Source: Siphonodentalium dalli
Lineage: Eukaryota > Mollusca > Scaphopoda > Gadilida > Siphonodentaliidae
Direction of reading: 5' to 3'
DNA length: 64,000 nt
Assembly: GCA_032622095.1 (NCBI GenBank)
Contig: CP136067.1
Location: 56,523,899-56,587,898 of the forward strand
In this document: positions 34,344-46,208 of the stretch, one piece after another
How positions within the stretch are numbered: the first letter of the stretch is position 1
How the letters are laid out: the number at the start of each line of letters is the position of its first letter
Notes under the pieces: generated by a model
What the model was told of the DNA's origin: nothing
Databases searched by the model: none
What the model saw: only the letters and a program-made list of their open reading frames with translations
Program-made: the position numbers and the translations under genes

Positions 34344-37300
34344 TTAAACACACTGGACATGCGATGTCCTTGCGCTCCTGTTGCGCAAATTCTAATATAA
34401 AAAGTGTTTTCTATTTCAGACAAAGCTCAAACATACCGGTAACATCTGACCACACAAAACATAGAAACCGCTAAACTAATTACCAGTCAAACAAGATAAC
34501 CCTTCAAAATATAAGATAACACGGCCAACCACAGCAACATACACCATGGATAAATACACTGTCAAAAGCACAGCATTTTTTTTTTAACGGTAAAATCTGG
34601 CATATACCCATAGTTATATATAAACAGGCTACGGGCATCTGACCACAGGTCATTTGCATAAAAAAATTATATAATTCTTTCATTCTTTCATTCCATCAAG
34701 GTACAAGTATCTTCAAAGGATTAAGTTGAAGTTTTGGGGCTGAGTAAGATTCTAAGAGAGGTGGAATATTGACTTGAGAGCATAAAATATTACAAGAAAA
34801 TGACAATCATGGCCCAAATTGCGAAAAGTTATTTTGACACCACATGTGCTGTAAGTATAGCTACATAGGCCTAAAACAAAATTTTGTTGTTTCCGGTAAC
34901 ATATGGTAGAGAAGTAGGGCAGGTGGAATTCAATTGTTTCATTGTTTTTTGGAAACGACCACAATAAGATCATATGTGGATTGTGGAATATATTCATTCT
35001 GAAAAATATGCCCATGGCAGCACAAAGTATATAACGGGACACAATTGGGCTGAATGGGCATATCGCACATGTATTGGGAGGAATAAATGAAACCTATTAT
35101 TTTTAATCAAAAATGATTGCGACATCAACCTCAGATTGAACCAGGCCTATCAGTATGGCACCACTGTAATTAAAACACTGACTGTCAGAGTAAATAATAT
35201 AGATGATGACTGATCGGCACATGTATTAAGTACTTCGATCTGAGATATTTTGCACCAACATCGTAAGGATCTCCTGGGCATTATCTCTAGTTGTGAGCGA
35301 ATGATAGCTTCCGAAATTTGTTAAAGAATATGGTCGCCAGTGGCCATCTTGGATTTTACTCTTTTCATGACTAAATTCATTGGCACACCCAACAAGCCAC
35401 ATCCCTCATCACTCATTTACTACAACACACATAATTATTCTCCTCATAGTCATACTTGAAACCATTTTAATTCAGCCCTTTCTATACTAAATATTCACTA
35501 GCTACTAGTAGTAGTTTCCTCATATTATGTTTCAACAAAATTTCAACAAGTTGGAGTTTTTAAAATTACAAAGAAGTAGATGAGTTGGGTGCCAAATGGT
35601 ACATGCTTACCTCCCCAGTCAAGAATCAAATTATATGGCACGAATTTGTGTCAAGATGGAAAACACATACCCTCATTCAATCAGGTTTGAATATTTTCAA
35701 TTTATAGTGAGAAATAGTAGGAAGTGACAATTAAAAAATAGAGTAGTTTCTATGGTGTTGAATTGAAGGGGGAATTTGAAGAGTGCGAAATGTTTGAATG
35801 TTTGACCTTTGTTATTTCCAGGAGAAAGGACACATGTGCTATATCCCTAGTTGTTCCAAAATTGAAGCTGCGTGCAATTTAAAGAATGTGATCAAAGGAT
35901 TGTAGACTTGTTTTTGAGTTTCCATACAGTAAGTATACATTTATACTTTACCATTGGGACAGGCACACCACCGGTAGCTTTACCTCTTTTTATACTAAAT
36001 ACTCATTGATGAATAGTTCCCTTAGAAAATATACAGATAATAAGGTCAATAAACAACATCTGGTTTGTTGGAACTTATTATTAGTGTGGTCGTGGTACGC
36101 AAAAAAAGGGGTCAACCCAGAATAAATTGGTATAGAAGCGATCTCGGTGTCATTCAACGCGGGAGAATCTCTGCTACAACATATCCAAAATCCGCTAAAA
36201 TCCACTTTGGGCAAAATCCAGGATCCAAGATGGCGTCCAACATGGCCGCCTTTAGTCAAAAGAGATTCTGACTGAGATTAATTCGACATAATGAGAACAA
36301 ATGTTGCCATATTAATACAAATGTATACATTTTTGCGAAGGTAAAGTATTATGCCACATATCTATAGAAAAAATGGAACCCCTCGCCCCAGATGGCTGCC
36401 AAAATGGTGGCCTAAACTCGAAAATTTGAAATTTTTGCCTAATATCTTAAAGATCAATTCCTGTTGTTTGATAATGGTTCAGACTGGCGACAATGATTAG
36501 TCATATTCATGTTAATTCATCATTGGAGCAATGAAAGATACCATAAATCGGGTCCCAGCCTCATATACACCCTAAAAAATTTGATTTTACAGAACGCGGT
36601 ATAAAATTCCACAAAAATCGCCATTGGGATTCCAGTCGTATATCAACAAGAAATGGACAGAACTGTACAATGTAAGTTGGGCATACCATTATCTATAATT
36701 ACTCCAATTCAATGAAACCCAAATTGGCGCTTTGTCTTAAAATGGCTGCCAAAATGGCGGTCAAAATATGGAAAATGGCAGATATTTAGAATGGTCGTCA
36801 GAGGGTTAGACCCAGAAGGAATTGGTAAAGAAACGGTTTTGTTGTCATTCGACGCGGGAGAATCGTGTATAACATGTATGTGATTGTGTTATTTCACTAA
36901 AGCGTAATGTTTTACGACAAGACCTCGTTTGGGTTCCTGCGATCAACATGTGTTGATACGTACGTTAAATGCATCTTCTTGTAATTTCCCTGTGGCGTGA
37001 AGATTGCCAATTGTGCATAGGAACTTGATCTTTGTTGAATCTGGCTTTCAGCAGTCGAAGTAAGGACGGTCCGAATATGTGGATGATGACATGGTAATAT
37101 AAATATAAATTAAAAAGTTAAGTCGAGTTGCTGAGAAGGGATACACCGTTGGACTGCTATGCTTCTTTTGTGGACTGTTACTGTCTCAATGGAAGGGATA
37201 AGTCACTTGACTATAACACCTGGCAACTTGTATGCCAACGGACACTAACCAGAGAAAACACAAGCCTACAGTATGTGTGTCCTACTTCCTTCTAATGCTC

Positions 37301-37781
37301 ATTGTCCTCATTGGATCGGATGAAGTTAATAAGGAAATATTACACACTGAAACTATGATTGGTGGCAATTGAACACAAATGTGTCACACATGCATGTATA
37401 TTATCCAACAATCTGCATTGTCCCGGGAGTGTTCATATGTAACTTTGCAATAGCATATATGGGACATTTTGATATGTAGAAAACATACAGCCATTTGTTC
37501 CGTATTGTTACGCCGGGCTCGTTGTTTACAACCCTAGATTGTCACTCAATTGGTGTATGTTTATTACATTTACAGGGGTTGTAAATTAGTATAGCGAATG
37601 TTTTCTAATGTGTGCACAATGTACCATGTTACCCTGGGATTTATAGGAATACAAACAATAAAAGTAAACAATGTAACATTAGTTGGTAAGTAAGGTAAAG
37701 AGATAGCCATGTGTACCCATGCGGCTGAATTCTGATCTCTGGTCTAGACCACCCTAATAATCACGGTGTTCCATGTCTGGA
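34344..37781. other. Long stretch without supported genes
   Basis: Degenerate repeats with ATGGCGGCC-type phrases lie at about 36060-36260 and 36780-36880 (both with CATTCAACGCGGGAGAATC-like text). No coding region is supported. Confidence 0.5.
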
Positions 37782-39735
37782 CCTGGGGCCTATACTATGG
37801 AACTACAATTGCCGTGTTTCTCCACGTGTACAGCGTTAGTCGGTAATTTCCCAGTCTTGTAAAGCTAGACTTGTGTTCTATAGTACTCGAGCAATTGTGT
37901 TCTTGTAAATTCCTTGCATTGGATATTGGAATTTAACAATAGGCGATTACCCTTTTTCACACCATACATCGTTGTGAACTGACTTATATAATGTTCTGGG
38001 AGAGCCATTCTGTAACTGGGATTCATTTCAGCAGCAAGCTGCTCGGTTGTTGTGGTGTTTGGAGTGTCCCAACGCTGCATCTTTTTGTTATTCTATAGTA
38101 CTCGAATTGTCTAACTTGGGGAAAAACAAGAACTCGCTTGACGGGCTGACAAATTACCAACATAGGGAGTTCCATAGTACAGACATAACACAAATCGGGT
38201 AGAACACGGTGTTAGCATTACAAGTATACGAGGCTGAATTAGTGGTTGTCACCGCAATGAAACGCGTGCGAATGTCGATATTTCGGATTATCGCTTTGTG
38301 TATTGCGCACTCATGCATTAACCCTTTCTCGACGTGCGAAGTTTCACCGTGTAAATACAATCGTAGTCATATTGGGATGATGGGTTCAAATTACGCATGA
38401 TGTAGATAGATATATTTTGAGATGGGGTTCATAAACATAGACAAATTGGCTTTGAGAAATAAGGGATTCCACATAAATTATGTTGTGACGGGGGCGATTC
38501 TCAGCATGCAGCGACGTTCAATGGGTGTTGGCGCATCACAATAATCTTCGTCCCAAAGTTAGTGATGATTGATTTATGGGGGTAAATGGCAACGGTTGAG
38601 AAGTTTCGATCGGTTGGAATTGTTGGTTTGGGGATTTCTAACAGTTGGAAATCTTGAGTAACCATTGCAGAATTTCAACCGAATGGGGTGCAAATATAGT
38701 TTTCTGGTTCAGGGAGGAGGTGTACTCGGGCAGAGGAGACCTTATACGTGAATGTTACCGCGATTCCATGGTAGAAAATGGCACTGAATTTAAAAATTAA
38801 GACTGGAGAATAGGTTATAATCATTACAATGACTAAATTTTCCAGCCAATGTAACTGCAAATTATAATTTATACCACTAGCATGATGTTTTCCTACATTC
38901 AGTGTAATTTTGGTTGTTAAATCTAAGTTTCTACTTAAACAAAAAGTTACACCGACCCTTTGGAAAATATACTTGAAATATATATGTTCACCCTTTTAAC
39001 TTGGAAATATTTTTATCAGTATATTATCTCCGGCAATTCAGTTTGTTTTCAATTACATTGTACATGTATCGAAATCGTACGTATACGACAACCAGTTAAA
39101 ATTTCCCTGCTCAATTTGACACTATAATCACCATGTGTAGGTTTTTCTGTCGATGGGGTTTATTTGTGATCACTCTATCCGTCTCTATCCCTTTGTGTTC
39201 GTACATACATCGTTAAATATATTTGACCATGAACCATGTAAATACAAGGAAAGACATGAAAAGCTATATATTGTCTTCTATGATGTAGGTCAATAAAACA
39301 TCTATCTCTTATAACGAGCGTTCTCGCTTACGATATTTTGTACTCGTGTTCAGCGTAAAATGTTGTAATCGTTTGTGTATTTTCGCGATGCTTGTGCCAT
39401 TGGGATTATGGTGCACGCAAGTAGTTTTCGTGTTCCCCATTGCCTATCATAACATTGACTTTATACATCCACTAAACCACTCGCCAAATGACTCAAATAT
39501 ATATATAGGCATTACTATATCCATTTATGTATAATATTAGAGTAAGTTCCCTTTACCCATTAACAAGCGTTCGTCTCCACGCGCAGATAAACGGAGATCC
39601 ATAGTACTGGATTTTATCTGTTCTTGTAAATGACGGGGAATCGCACACACTTGTAAATTATCGTATCCATAGTATTCGACAGTTTGTCCACGTGGAGAAA
39701 CACGGCAATTGTAATTCTATAGTATAGGCCCCTGG
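37782..39735. mobile_element. 2-kb element with about 47-bp terminal inverted repeats
   Basis: The left end CCTGGGGCCTATACTATGG and onward through CAATTGCCGTGTTTCTCC matches the complement of the right end (39689-39735), with only a few mismatches. Subterminal ATAGTACT/ATAGTATT motifs repeat near 37878, 38095, 38171, 39601 and 39670. The interior has only short frames (for example 37865-38080 minus) with no recognisable transposase. No target duplication was identified. Confidence 0.78.
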
Positions 39736-39929
39736 TATCGCGAAACCCCTGGTCTCGATTTAGATTAGGCGGATTAGGGTTCAATCAACGACGATCGGTG
39801 TATAGATGGACAAAGGCACGATTGGTGCTCCGACAATATGATTGTGTTCACGTCGCGAATACTTGAGCATTAATGTAACGGGTTATCACCGAACACATGC
39901 GGTGTGTCGTCTTTACAGGGATGTGATTA

Positions 39930-40130
39930 GAGTGTCTCCGTGTGGATGGTGGGGAGGTTTTGTTCATATTTCCAATGCGCTCCATCCTATGCAGACCAAA
40001 ATTTCTAACTTTTCATGGGAAACTTCATTGGCACCATAATTTCCAATTGTTGAAAATTCTGACCAACATTGGCCGTCACCAGTTGGAAAGCTCCAACCAG
40101 GCAAATTTTTTACTGAAGACCTTTTGTGCC
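39930..40130 (+). mobile_element. hAT-like family, small degenerate fragment
   Basis: Contains AATTTCCAATTGTTGAAAAT and GACCAACATTGG phrases like the interior of 41847-42862. The ends are not identifiable. Confidence 0.4.
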
Positions 40131-40567
40131 CTTATATGACATTTGTAAAAGTTTAAAACAAATTATAAGAATTTATAACTGCAAAAACATCATATTTATG
40201 TTACTGGGACCTTATATGGGCCTTAGTAGAGATGACATTAAGCTATATGGCATGCTGCATATGGGGCGGTGGGGTGAAAAAATTCCTTCCCGACACCCTT
40301 CGGAAAGAAGCTTCGAGAAATGTAAAATTGAAATATATAAAGTTGTCTTGATGTAACTAAAGCCAAGATCACTGTGTGCATGGAAAAAGAGCAACTGCAT
40401 GCCTCAAACATTAATGTGACTACCAATGGCTAGAATATAACAGTCATCACACTGTTAATCATTGCATCAAGCCAATCAGTGAAATATTTGCATGGCTATC
40501 AACTCATATGATCTGTTACTCTTACAACACCTAAAATATCCAAGTCTGGCATAGTGACTGTTTGTCA

Positions 40568-40859
40568 TTTATTTTAAAATACACATTGATATACAGACAA
40601 ACTTGTTTATCGCGTAACTGTGGTGTAAGCGAACGTTATACCTGACAAAATTTGGCGCCTAACGAAAAGTGGCGGGAAAACTTACAGGTGAAAGACGCCC
40701 CATGCATAATTATGTAGCTTCTATGTTTGGCGCGTCTTTCTCCTGTAAGTTTTCCCGCCACTTTTCATTTGGCGCCAAATTTTGTCAGGTAACGCTCCTT
40801 TAGGTCAGAGTTACGCGATAAACAAGTTTGTCTGTATATCAATGTTTATTTTCAAATGA
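40568..40859. repeat. Long inverted repeat, arms about 120 bp
   Basis: CATTGATATACAGACAAAC at the left is mirrored at 40826-40844. The inner arms carry AAGTGGCGGGAAAACTTAC and GACAAAATTTGGCGCC. Outer 36-bp parts are identical, inner parts have small indels. A short loop lies near 40710. It is non-coding and probably a fold-back MITE. Confidence 0.9.
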
Positions 40860-40914
40860 TTGTTCATTCATGTACCCGACGAAATTATAAAAGAATAATA
40901 TATATAAAAGAGTA

Positions 40915-41060
40915 GGATATATCTGTCTGTCTGATCACGATTTTTCGCGCAAACCCCTGGACCGTTTTCACCAAATTTGGCGTGGTTACTCGGAGTACCC
41001 CGGGGGGTGTTATAACGCTTTTAGTTTGTCAAATTATTGAAAACAAAATTAATGAAATAT
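40915..41060 (+). repeat. LINE/SINE-tail-like segment
   Basis: Contains CTGTCTGTCTGATCACG, TTTTCGCGCAAACCCCTGG and TTTTCACCAAATTTGG, phrases common in dispersed repeats of marine invertebrates. This is recognised from memory only. Confidence 0.35.
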
Positions 41061-41072
41061 AAAGAAGGACTG

Positions 41073-41290
41073 TTCACTAAATCCGGCCATTTAATGGACC
41101 ATATTATTTTATACTCCACATAATATATGCAATAAATGAATGAATTTGAGCCATGCATATGGATTATTGCAAATACACTCATGTGCTCTCTGACTCGTCT
41201 CGAGTCATTAACTCATTTTCATTCATTTGTTGCATATATTCCTTGAGTATAAAAGGAAATGGTCCCATAAATGGCCGGATTTAGTGTATA
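41073..41290. repeat. Inverted repeat between two fold-backs
   Basis: ACTAAATCCGGCCATTTA at the left is mirrored at the right (TAAATGGCCGGATTTAGT). The arms extend inward about 70 bp through ATATATGCAA and AAATGAATGAA, with mismatches. Confidence 0.8.
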
Positions 41291-41494
41291 GTACACATTT
41301 AAACACAATTTTTGTTGTTGATTTAATTGATGAGCAAGAATTTAAATATAAAAAATGCGCTAATCGCACAGATGGGCGCTGGCCCCTGTAGCACACAAAT
41401 AGGCCGCGTGCCCTTTGTGTGTGTGGGGGGGGGGCGCATGCAGGCTTCTCCCCCGAAGGGAGCCTGTTTCAGCAAGTGAACATATATATATTAA

Positions 41495-41760
41495 AGGTAC
41501 TCAATCGGATCAGACGCTCCTAAATTACAATTTATTTGGCTTCGGGGGGGGGGGTAAAACATATTTGATTCGAGTCGAGGAACCCACCCATCAAAGCTCA
41601 GAGTGATCAGATATCGATTTTTGAAGTTTGTTAATTTCTCGAGATGTGGTCCAGAATGGTTTGTTAGAATCTCCCATATTGAGAAGTCATTGATAAAATT
41701 GTTGACGGTTCTCAATTTGTGCTTGTGGCAATCACAAATATAGTGGTGCAGACTGTGATT
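41495..41760 (-). mobile_element. TTAA family 2, fragment
   Basis: TTAA at 41491-41494, then AGGTACTCAATCGGAT, then the complement of the right-end region of 24714-25151 (GAGTCGAGGAACCCACC). The other end was not found. Confidence 0.65.
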
Positions 41761-41846
41761 CCACGCGAATGGTCAAATATTGGATTTTGAAGCCAAACAA
41801 AGCTACACTCCGGCCATCTATGCTACACAGTTTTCAATCATTTATG

Positions 41847-42862
41847 CAGGGACGTGGCTAGATGGCTTGAGGGTCTCAGTTGGGGGTGTCCACGTTGGAT
41901 AATTCCAACTGCACCCCCCCCCCTTAAATCAGACCAAATACATGTTATACATAATTCCATTTGCACCCCCTTGCTCAGGCCTAATAGCCTACAGTGTATA
42001 TATTCATAAACCATGGTTCTCTATACCAGGGTATGAGAACATTCAGATATTTGAACCTGAAAATTGCATAAATCCTAAAATCTAGTTCTCTAACTCCAGA
42101 CAAATGCGCGAGGCTACGGGCAAGCGATCACAACACACTGGGCCGACTATGGTGTGAGAAAAATTTGGAAACTAAACAAGAATATCACAAAATCCTAGCA
42201 TCTAGACTGGCCTCAAGCTTTCCTAGTATTGGAAATTTCAAACCTCATCCTTTCCCTTGGGTGGGAAATTCCACAACTGATGGTCATTTCATTCCACAAT
42301 TTTGACTAAATGTAGCAAAAATATTGTTTTCTTAAACTAATTAGCAGTTTTTTTTATTGGCCACGGGCCGACCATGGTTCGAACCGGTGTGCGAAAATTT
42401 TGAAATCTGATCAAGAAAATCGCAAAAATCCTAGCATCTAGAATAGCCTCAAGCCTTCCTAGGGTTGGAAATTTCAAACCACTTATGTTGGAAAATTTCC
42501 AACTGATGACAATTCCAATGACAATGTTGACCAAATGTAGGACAATATTGTTTTCTTAAATTAACTAGCAGTTTTTGACTGGCCATGTGGGAGGGACCAG
42601 GACACAAGCTTTCGAAGTGGAAATTTCCAACCTGAAATACCCCCTAAAGTTGGAAAATTTGATGACCATTTTAGTACAAAATTTTGACCAAAAGAAGGAA
42701 AATAAGCAAATATTGGTCCAAATTGCCCCAAATAAATTGTTTGAAAATCAAACTACAAGAACAGTTTCAACCTATTGTTGTGAAATTTCCAACTATTGAA
42801 AATTTTGACCAAAGTTGGGGGGGGGTGAGACACCCCCAAACCCCCATGTCGCCACGACCCTA
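41847..42862 (+). mobile_element. hAT-like non-autonomous element with 8-bp target duplication
   Basis: The perfect 8-bp duplication CATTTATG lies at 41839-41846 and 42863-42870. The ends CAGGGACGTGGCTAGATGG and (complement) TAGGGTCGTGGCGACATGG match at 16 of 19. The 1016-bp interior consists of degenerate GGAAATTTCCAACTGATGG-type subrepeats and has no transposase. The duplication length and CAGGG end fit the hAT superfamily. Confidence 0.88.
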
Positions 42863-43249
42863 CATTTATGTTTATTTATTATGATAACCTATTTTGATGT
42901 CAGCGGTTTGAGTAAATGTTTTTAGTTAAGTAAAAAAAACTTGTTTCACGACCGATGGAACCACCCATGGCCTATACGTGGCTATACATTGTTTATACCA
43001 ACTCCCCATGCACACCAATTAAATTTTCATCGCAACATTTTTGAGCCATGTGGCCAGATATGCTTATTGGTTTACGATCTCCTATTTGTTCCCCGAATAA
43101 TCAGTCTCAGAGACCACCCTTTTAAATCTCGACCCAAACATATAATTGGCTACACAAAATTGCGCCCATCATTTCAGTTGCCACCGTTCCAATTTCCAAG
43201 AATCCAAATGGTAAGACATAATTGGAACAAGGACGATTAACGAAATTTG

Positions 43250-43500
43250 CGTTAAAATAAGATTTTTTCAGAGATTTCTATGCACAAGATAGTAAATTCC
43301 ATTATTGTATTTCTTTTTCAGCAAATGCGTTTAAATAAAAGAATCCTAAATTTATATATTTTGAATTTTTTTCTTCTATTTTTCATTTTATTTTAATGTT
43401 TTAAAATTGAAAAAACAAATTTGTTTTCTTTTGTTTTTTGGTTTTCGCTTTTTGTTTTTTTAATTTTTGTTTTTGCTTTACGTTTAAAATAAAATTACTC
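43250..43500. other. T-rich strand-asymmetric tract
   Basis: About 200 bp of TTTTTG/TTTTTC-rich sequence on the plus strand with few A-to-T reversals. It lies just downstream of the minus-strand ORF at 43514, where it would read as A-rich DNA after the stop. Confidence 0.6.
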
Positions 43501-43513
43501 AAGAACATCAGTA

Positions 43514-43726
43514 TTATTCTTCTTCAAAATACTGGAATAATCTACGTGAATGGCGGTACGAGTATTCCCCATTAAGAAGCATTCCAACGTCAATTCTATG
43601 AATACGCCAGGAAAGCCCCGATTCCCGCCCATGCGATGTAAGACGAAAACGAAAATCCGATGTGCCATTCACTGTTATGCCGGGTCGCCCATGCTCATCC
43701 ACAGCAAATCGCCGGGACACACGCAT
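43514..43726 (-). CDS. Unrecognised 70-codon ORF of balanced composition
   Basis: An ATG-initiated minus-strand frame encodes a basic, charged 70-residue protein ending FQYFEEE. Its GC content looks higher than the surrounding DNA. Two stops lie directly upstream in frame and an A-rich stretch follows the TAA, which could mean a processed (retroposed) 3' end. No family is recognised. Confidence 0.28.
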   Translation of the reverse strand: MRVSRRFAVDEHGRPGITVNGTSDFRFRLTSHGRESGLSWRIHRIDVGMLLNGEYSYRHSRRLFQYFEEE

Positions 43727-44369
43727 GCATTATTGTTACAGTTATGATAGGTGACATTATATAAAACACAGTTACACTAGATTATTTCTAATGTCCAGTT
43801 AAAAGCCACCTTGTGATTGCTCAAACTAATCACCATCGTGCAAATGACTGGCTTACAATCAAACTAATAATCCGTATTAGCGTTCTGCACCATAAATATA
43901 TTCTCGAAACCAGACTTCGCTATTCTCGTCTCAGGATCAAGTCTCGGTTTATACAAAAATATCAGACCAGGGGGGGGGGAACTAGGTCTCAGTTGCAGAT
44001 TATTACCTATAACACAAATAATTATGGATTATATCAAATCTTGTCCAGTTCATATATAATTATAATCTTTCCTCTACACGACATAGCAATATAACACTAT
44101 TCCTATTTGGTTAACATAAAGATATATTATTAAGAAAAATACATATGTTTCTGTTACCAGAACGGGTACGTTACCACATGGTACGAATTATGAACAGACC
44201 CAACACAGGCTTGAATGACAAGGAGGCAAACCATGGTTTACGTAAACCTGAGTTTCAAAAAGACGAGAATACGGACCAGTGCTGACCAATAATCCCAGCT
44301 TACTCGCCTCGAAGCTGGGTAACACATGGCGATCACCGTGATTTCGGCCTGGTCTAGACTATAGTTTAC

Positions 44370-44600
44370 ATGAAACCCTGGTCTAGACCAGGGACCAGAA
44401 TTCGGCCGATGGTGTGTACATTAGTTCAATGAATGTTTTCTAATTGTCCAAATGTGTACTTCTCAAATGTAAACAATATGAACCATGCTTACTCGTGGAC
44501 TGTACAGTAGTTCAGGGAATGTTTTCTAATTTTCTAAATTTGTACTTCTCAAATGTAACCAATGTACCGGACATAAAACAGGGTACAAATGTGCAAACTA
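44370..44600. repeat. Two-copy tandem repeat, about 92 bp
   Basis: GTTCAATGAATGTTTTCTAA and GTTCAGGGAATGTTTTCTAA begin similar halves, both continuing into GTACTTCTCAAATGTAA. Related text occurs at about 37590-37660. A GGTCTAGACC palindrome lies near 44380. Confidence 0.7.
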
Positions 44601-44922
44601 ATTGGTGTATAACACTATTATAAATATATATTCAACGGATCATCAACCTCCAATGCCTATCCAGAAAACGTGTTCGTGGGCCAGATACCTTTAGGAACTT
44701 GTTCGACACTTATATGTAAGATTATGTAATCACATGCATATGTATTGGTTTACCAACAAAAAGTACCATAATCTCGAGAAGAATGTCTATTTTGCGAGCA
44801 CAAACTTGTTGACAGTCCAAGATATCCTCGCGCAAATACGCACACAATCGACCTATAATGTGAAATAGGTACATAATACTACTACTACTATGGGGGGTTT
44901 GGGATTTGACCCGGGAAGATTT

Positions 44923-44943
44923 GAAAGGGGCGGCACCCCTTTC
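44923..44943 (-). terminator. Stem-loop after module B ORF
   Basis: GAAAGGGG and CCCCTTTC form an 8-bp stem with a 5-base loop. It sits about 80 bp past the stop. The equivalent in module A has a paired change in the stem. The role (3'-end formation or RNA stability) is inferred. Confidence 0.5.
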
Positions 44944-45025
44944 CTACAACCCACTGTTGAATTTAATGAGATACATGTTATGGTAATACATAAGCATGAA
45001 TTGGTGAAGGTGAAATGGAAATGAT

Positions 45026-45856
45026 CTAGACATAATTATTTCTTTTTCTTGGCTTTTTTTTTCTGTGTTGGAGTTCTGTTTGTTGTTGTTGTTGGAGTTC
45101 TATTTGCTGTAGTTGTTGTTGGAGTGCTTCTCTCCGTTCTGTGGCTTGTGCTTCTTGTACTGTCTGCCGCCGTTGGGACTCTAAGTTGTCAGCCCTTATG
45201 TCTGCCATGATTTTTTCGATATCAGCGACGTAGATCTCTTCCACAGAACGGGTGGAGGCTGCACTGGTGTTGTTGCTGGTGATGGTACAGCTGGGGGACA
45301 CCGGGATGTGATGGTAATCCGGTGTCCGAGGTGTAAAGCTGTCCAGTTCTACGTCGAAGCTGGCGGCAGGAACATCTGGGGTGGTATCCACGTCCCTGTC
45401 TCCGCAAGCCTCGACGACGACAGCAGGGACCTCCGGCAGATCCACGGAATCCCTGCTAGCTGGTATGATGTCGTCAGTCTCCATACAGGTCGGGTCGTCT
45501 GGGCGTCTCTCAGACAACTCCGGCCTGCCGGCTATGACTCTAGACGACTGAACCACACGGGGAGGGGCGACTGGCCGATCTACAGTCACCCCCTTCTGCT
45601 TCTTCCATTTAGCCCGTCTGGCAGCGTCCCTTCTTTTCTGTGAGGGTGTCTTTCTCTTGGGAGGCCCCTTCTTCATGTTACAGCGGGTCTTGGCGTTCCT
45701 GTTCACAGCAGAAGATTTCTGGGTGCCAGCATCTTCTGTCCGGAATTCTACACAGAGAACCAGAGAGCCCCTGTTAGCTTAGAGAGACCAACTAACAGCG
45801 TCCACTAACCGGCTTCTCTGTATAGCAGCCAACGCGGCGTCAGGGATTAGCTCCAT
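45026..45856 (-). pseudogene. Module B ORF: basic, coiled-coil protein with a nonsense codon
   Basis: The reading frame begins at ATG 45854-45856 (MELIPDAALAAIQ) and is interrupted by TAA at 45779-45781, then continues to 45026. Downstream of the stop the frame can restart at an internal ATG (45706). A lysine/arginine-rich segment (TPSQKRRDAARRAKWKKQ) looks like a nucleic-acid-binding or nuclear-localisation region. An acidic, serine/threonine-rich middle follows, then a glutamine-rich predicted coiled coil and a basic C-terminus. The middle is nearly identical to module A, but the C-terminal third differs. An A9 run near the 3' end may have slipped. Family unknown. Confidence 0.6.
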
Positions 45857-46086
45857 AATCCGTCCTGAGCCTAATCCAAAATCATCTCAGTCTGGCGTCC
45901 CCACGAGGGCAGTTACAACCGAAGTCGCGACCGCACAACTCACTCGTGTAGACGCTCTGACAACAAGGAACTAATTGAGCCAAATAAAATCTGACTTGTT
46001 CGCTCCACTTGCTGCCAGAGTAGGTACATAATTGTTTTTTTTTGTTTTTATTGGGTTGGTTTGGGGTAGCTAGCCCCGGGATTGTC

Positions 46087-46108
46087 GAAAGGGCCGAAGG
46101 GCCCTTTC
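46087..46108 (-). terminator. Stem-loop after module A ORF
   Basis: GAAAGGGCC and GGCCCTTTC form a 9-bp stem with a 4-base loop, about 100 bp past the stop. At the eighth pair module B has G-C where this copy has C-G, a compensatory difference. Confidence 0.5.
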
Positions 46109-46208
46109 CTTAATCCCTCATGTTTTTGCTTTTATTAGAAATACGAGGGGGGAAAGGATAGCATTTTTCTGTTTGGATTAGGGTTTCTTTTTTCTCTTCT
46201 TCTTAGAG

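Noticed and set aside
42361-42395. B-box-like GGTTCGAACC as tRNA or SINE
   Set aside because: No A box at the right distance; the same region recurs without it in the hAT-like family.
45308-45643. Plus-strand frames opposite the module ORFs (also 46331-46787)
   Set aside because: Antisense shadows of the conserved minus-strand ORFs; similarity between them only mirrors the module duplication.
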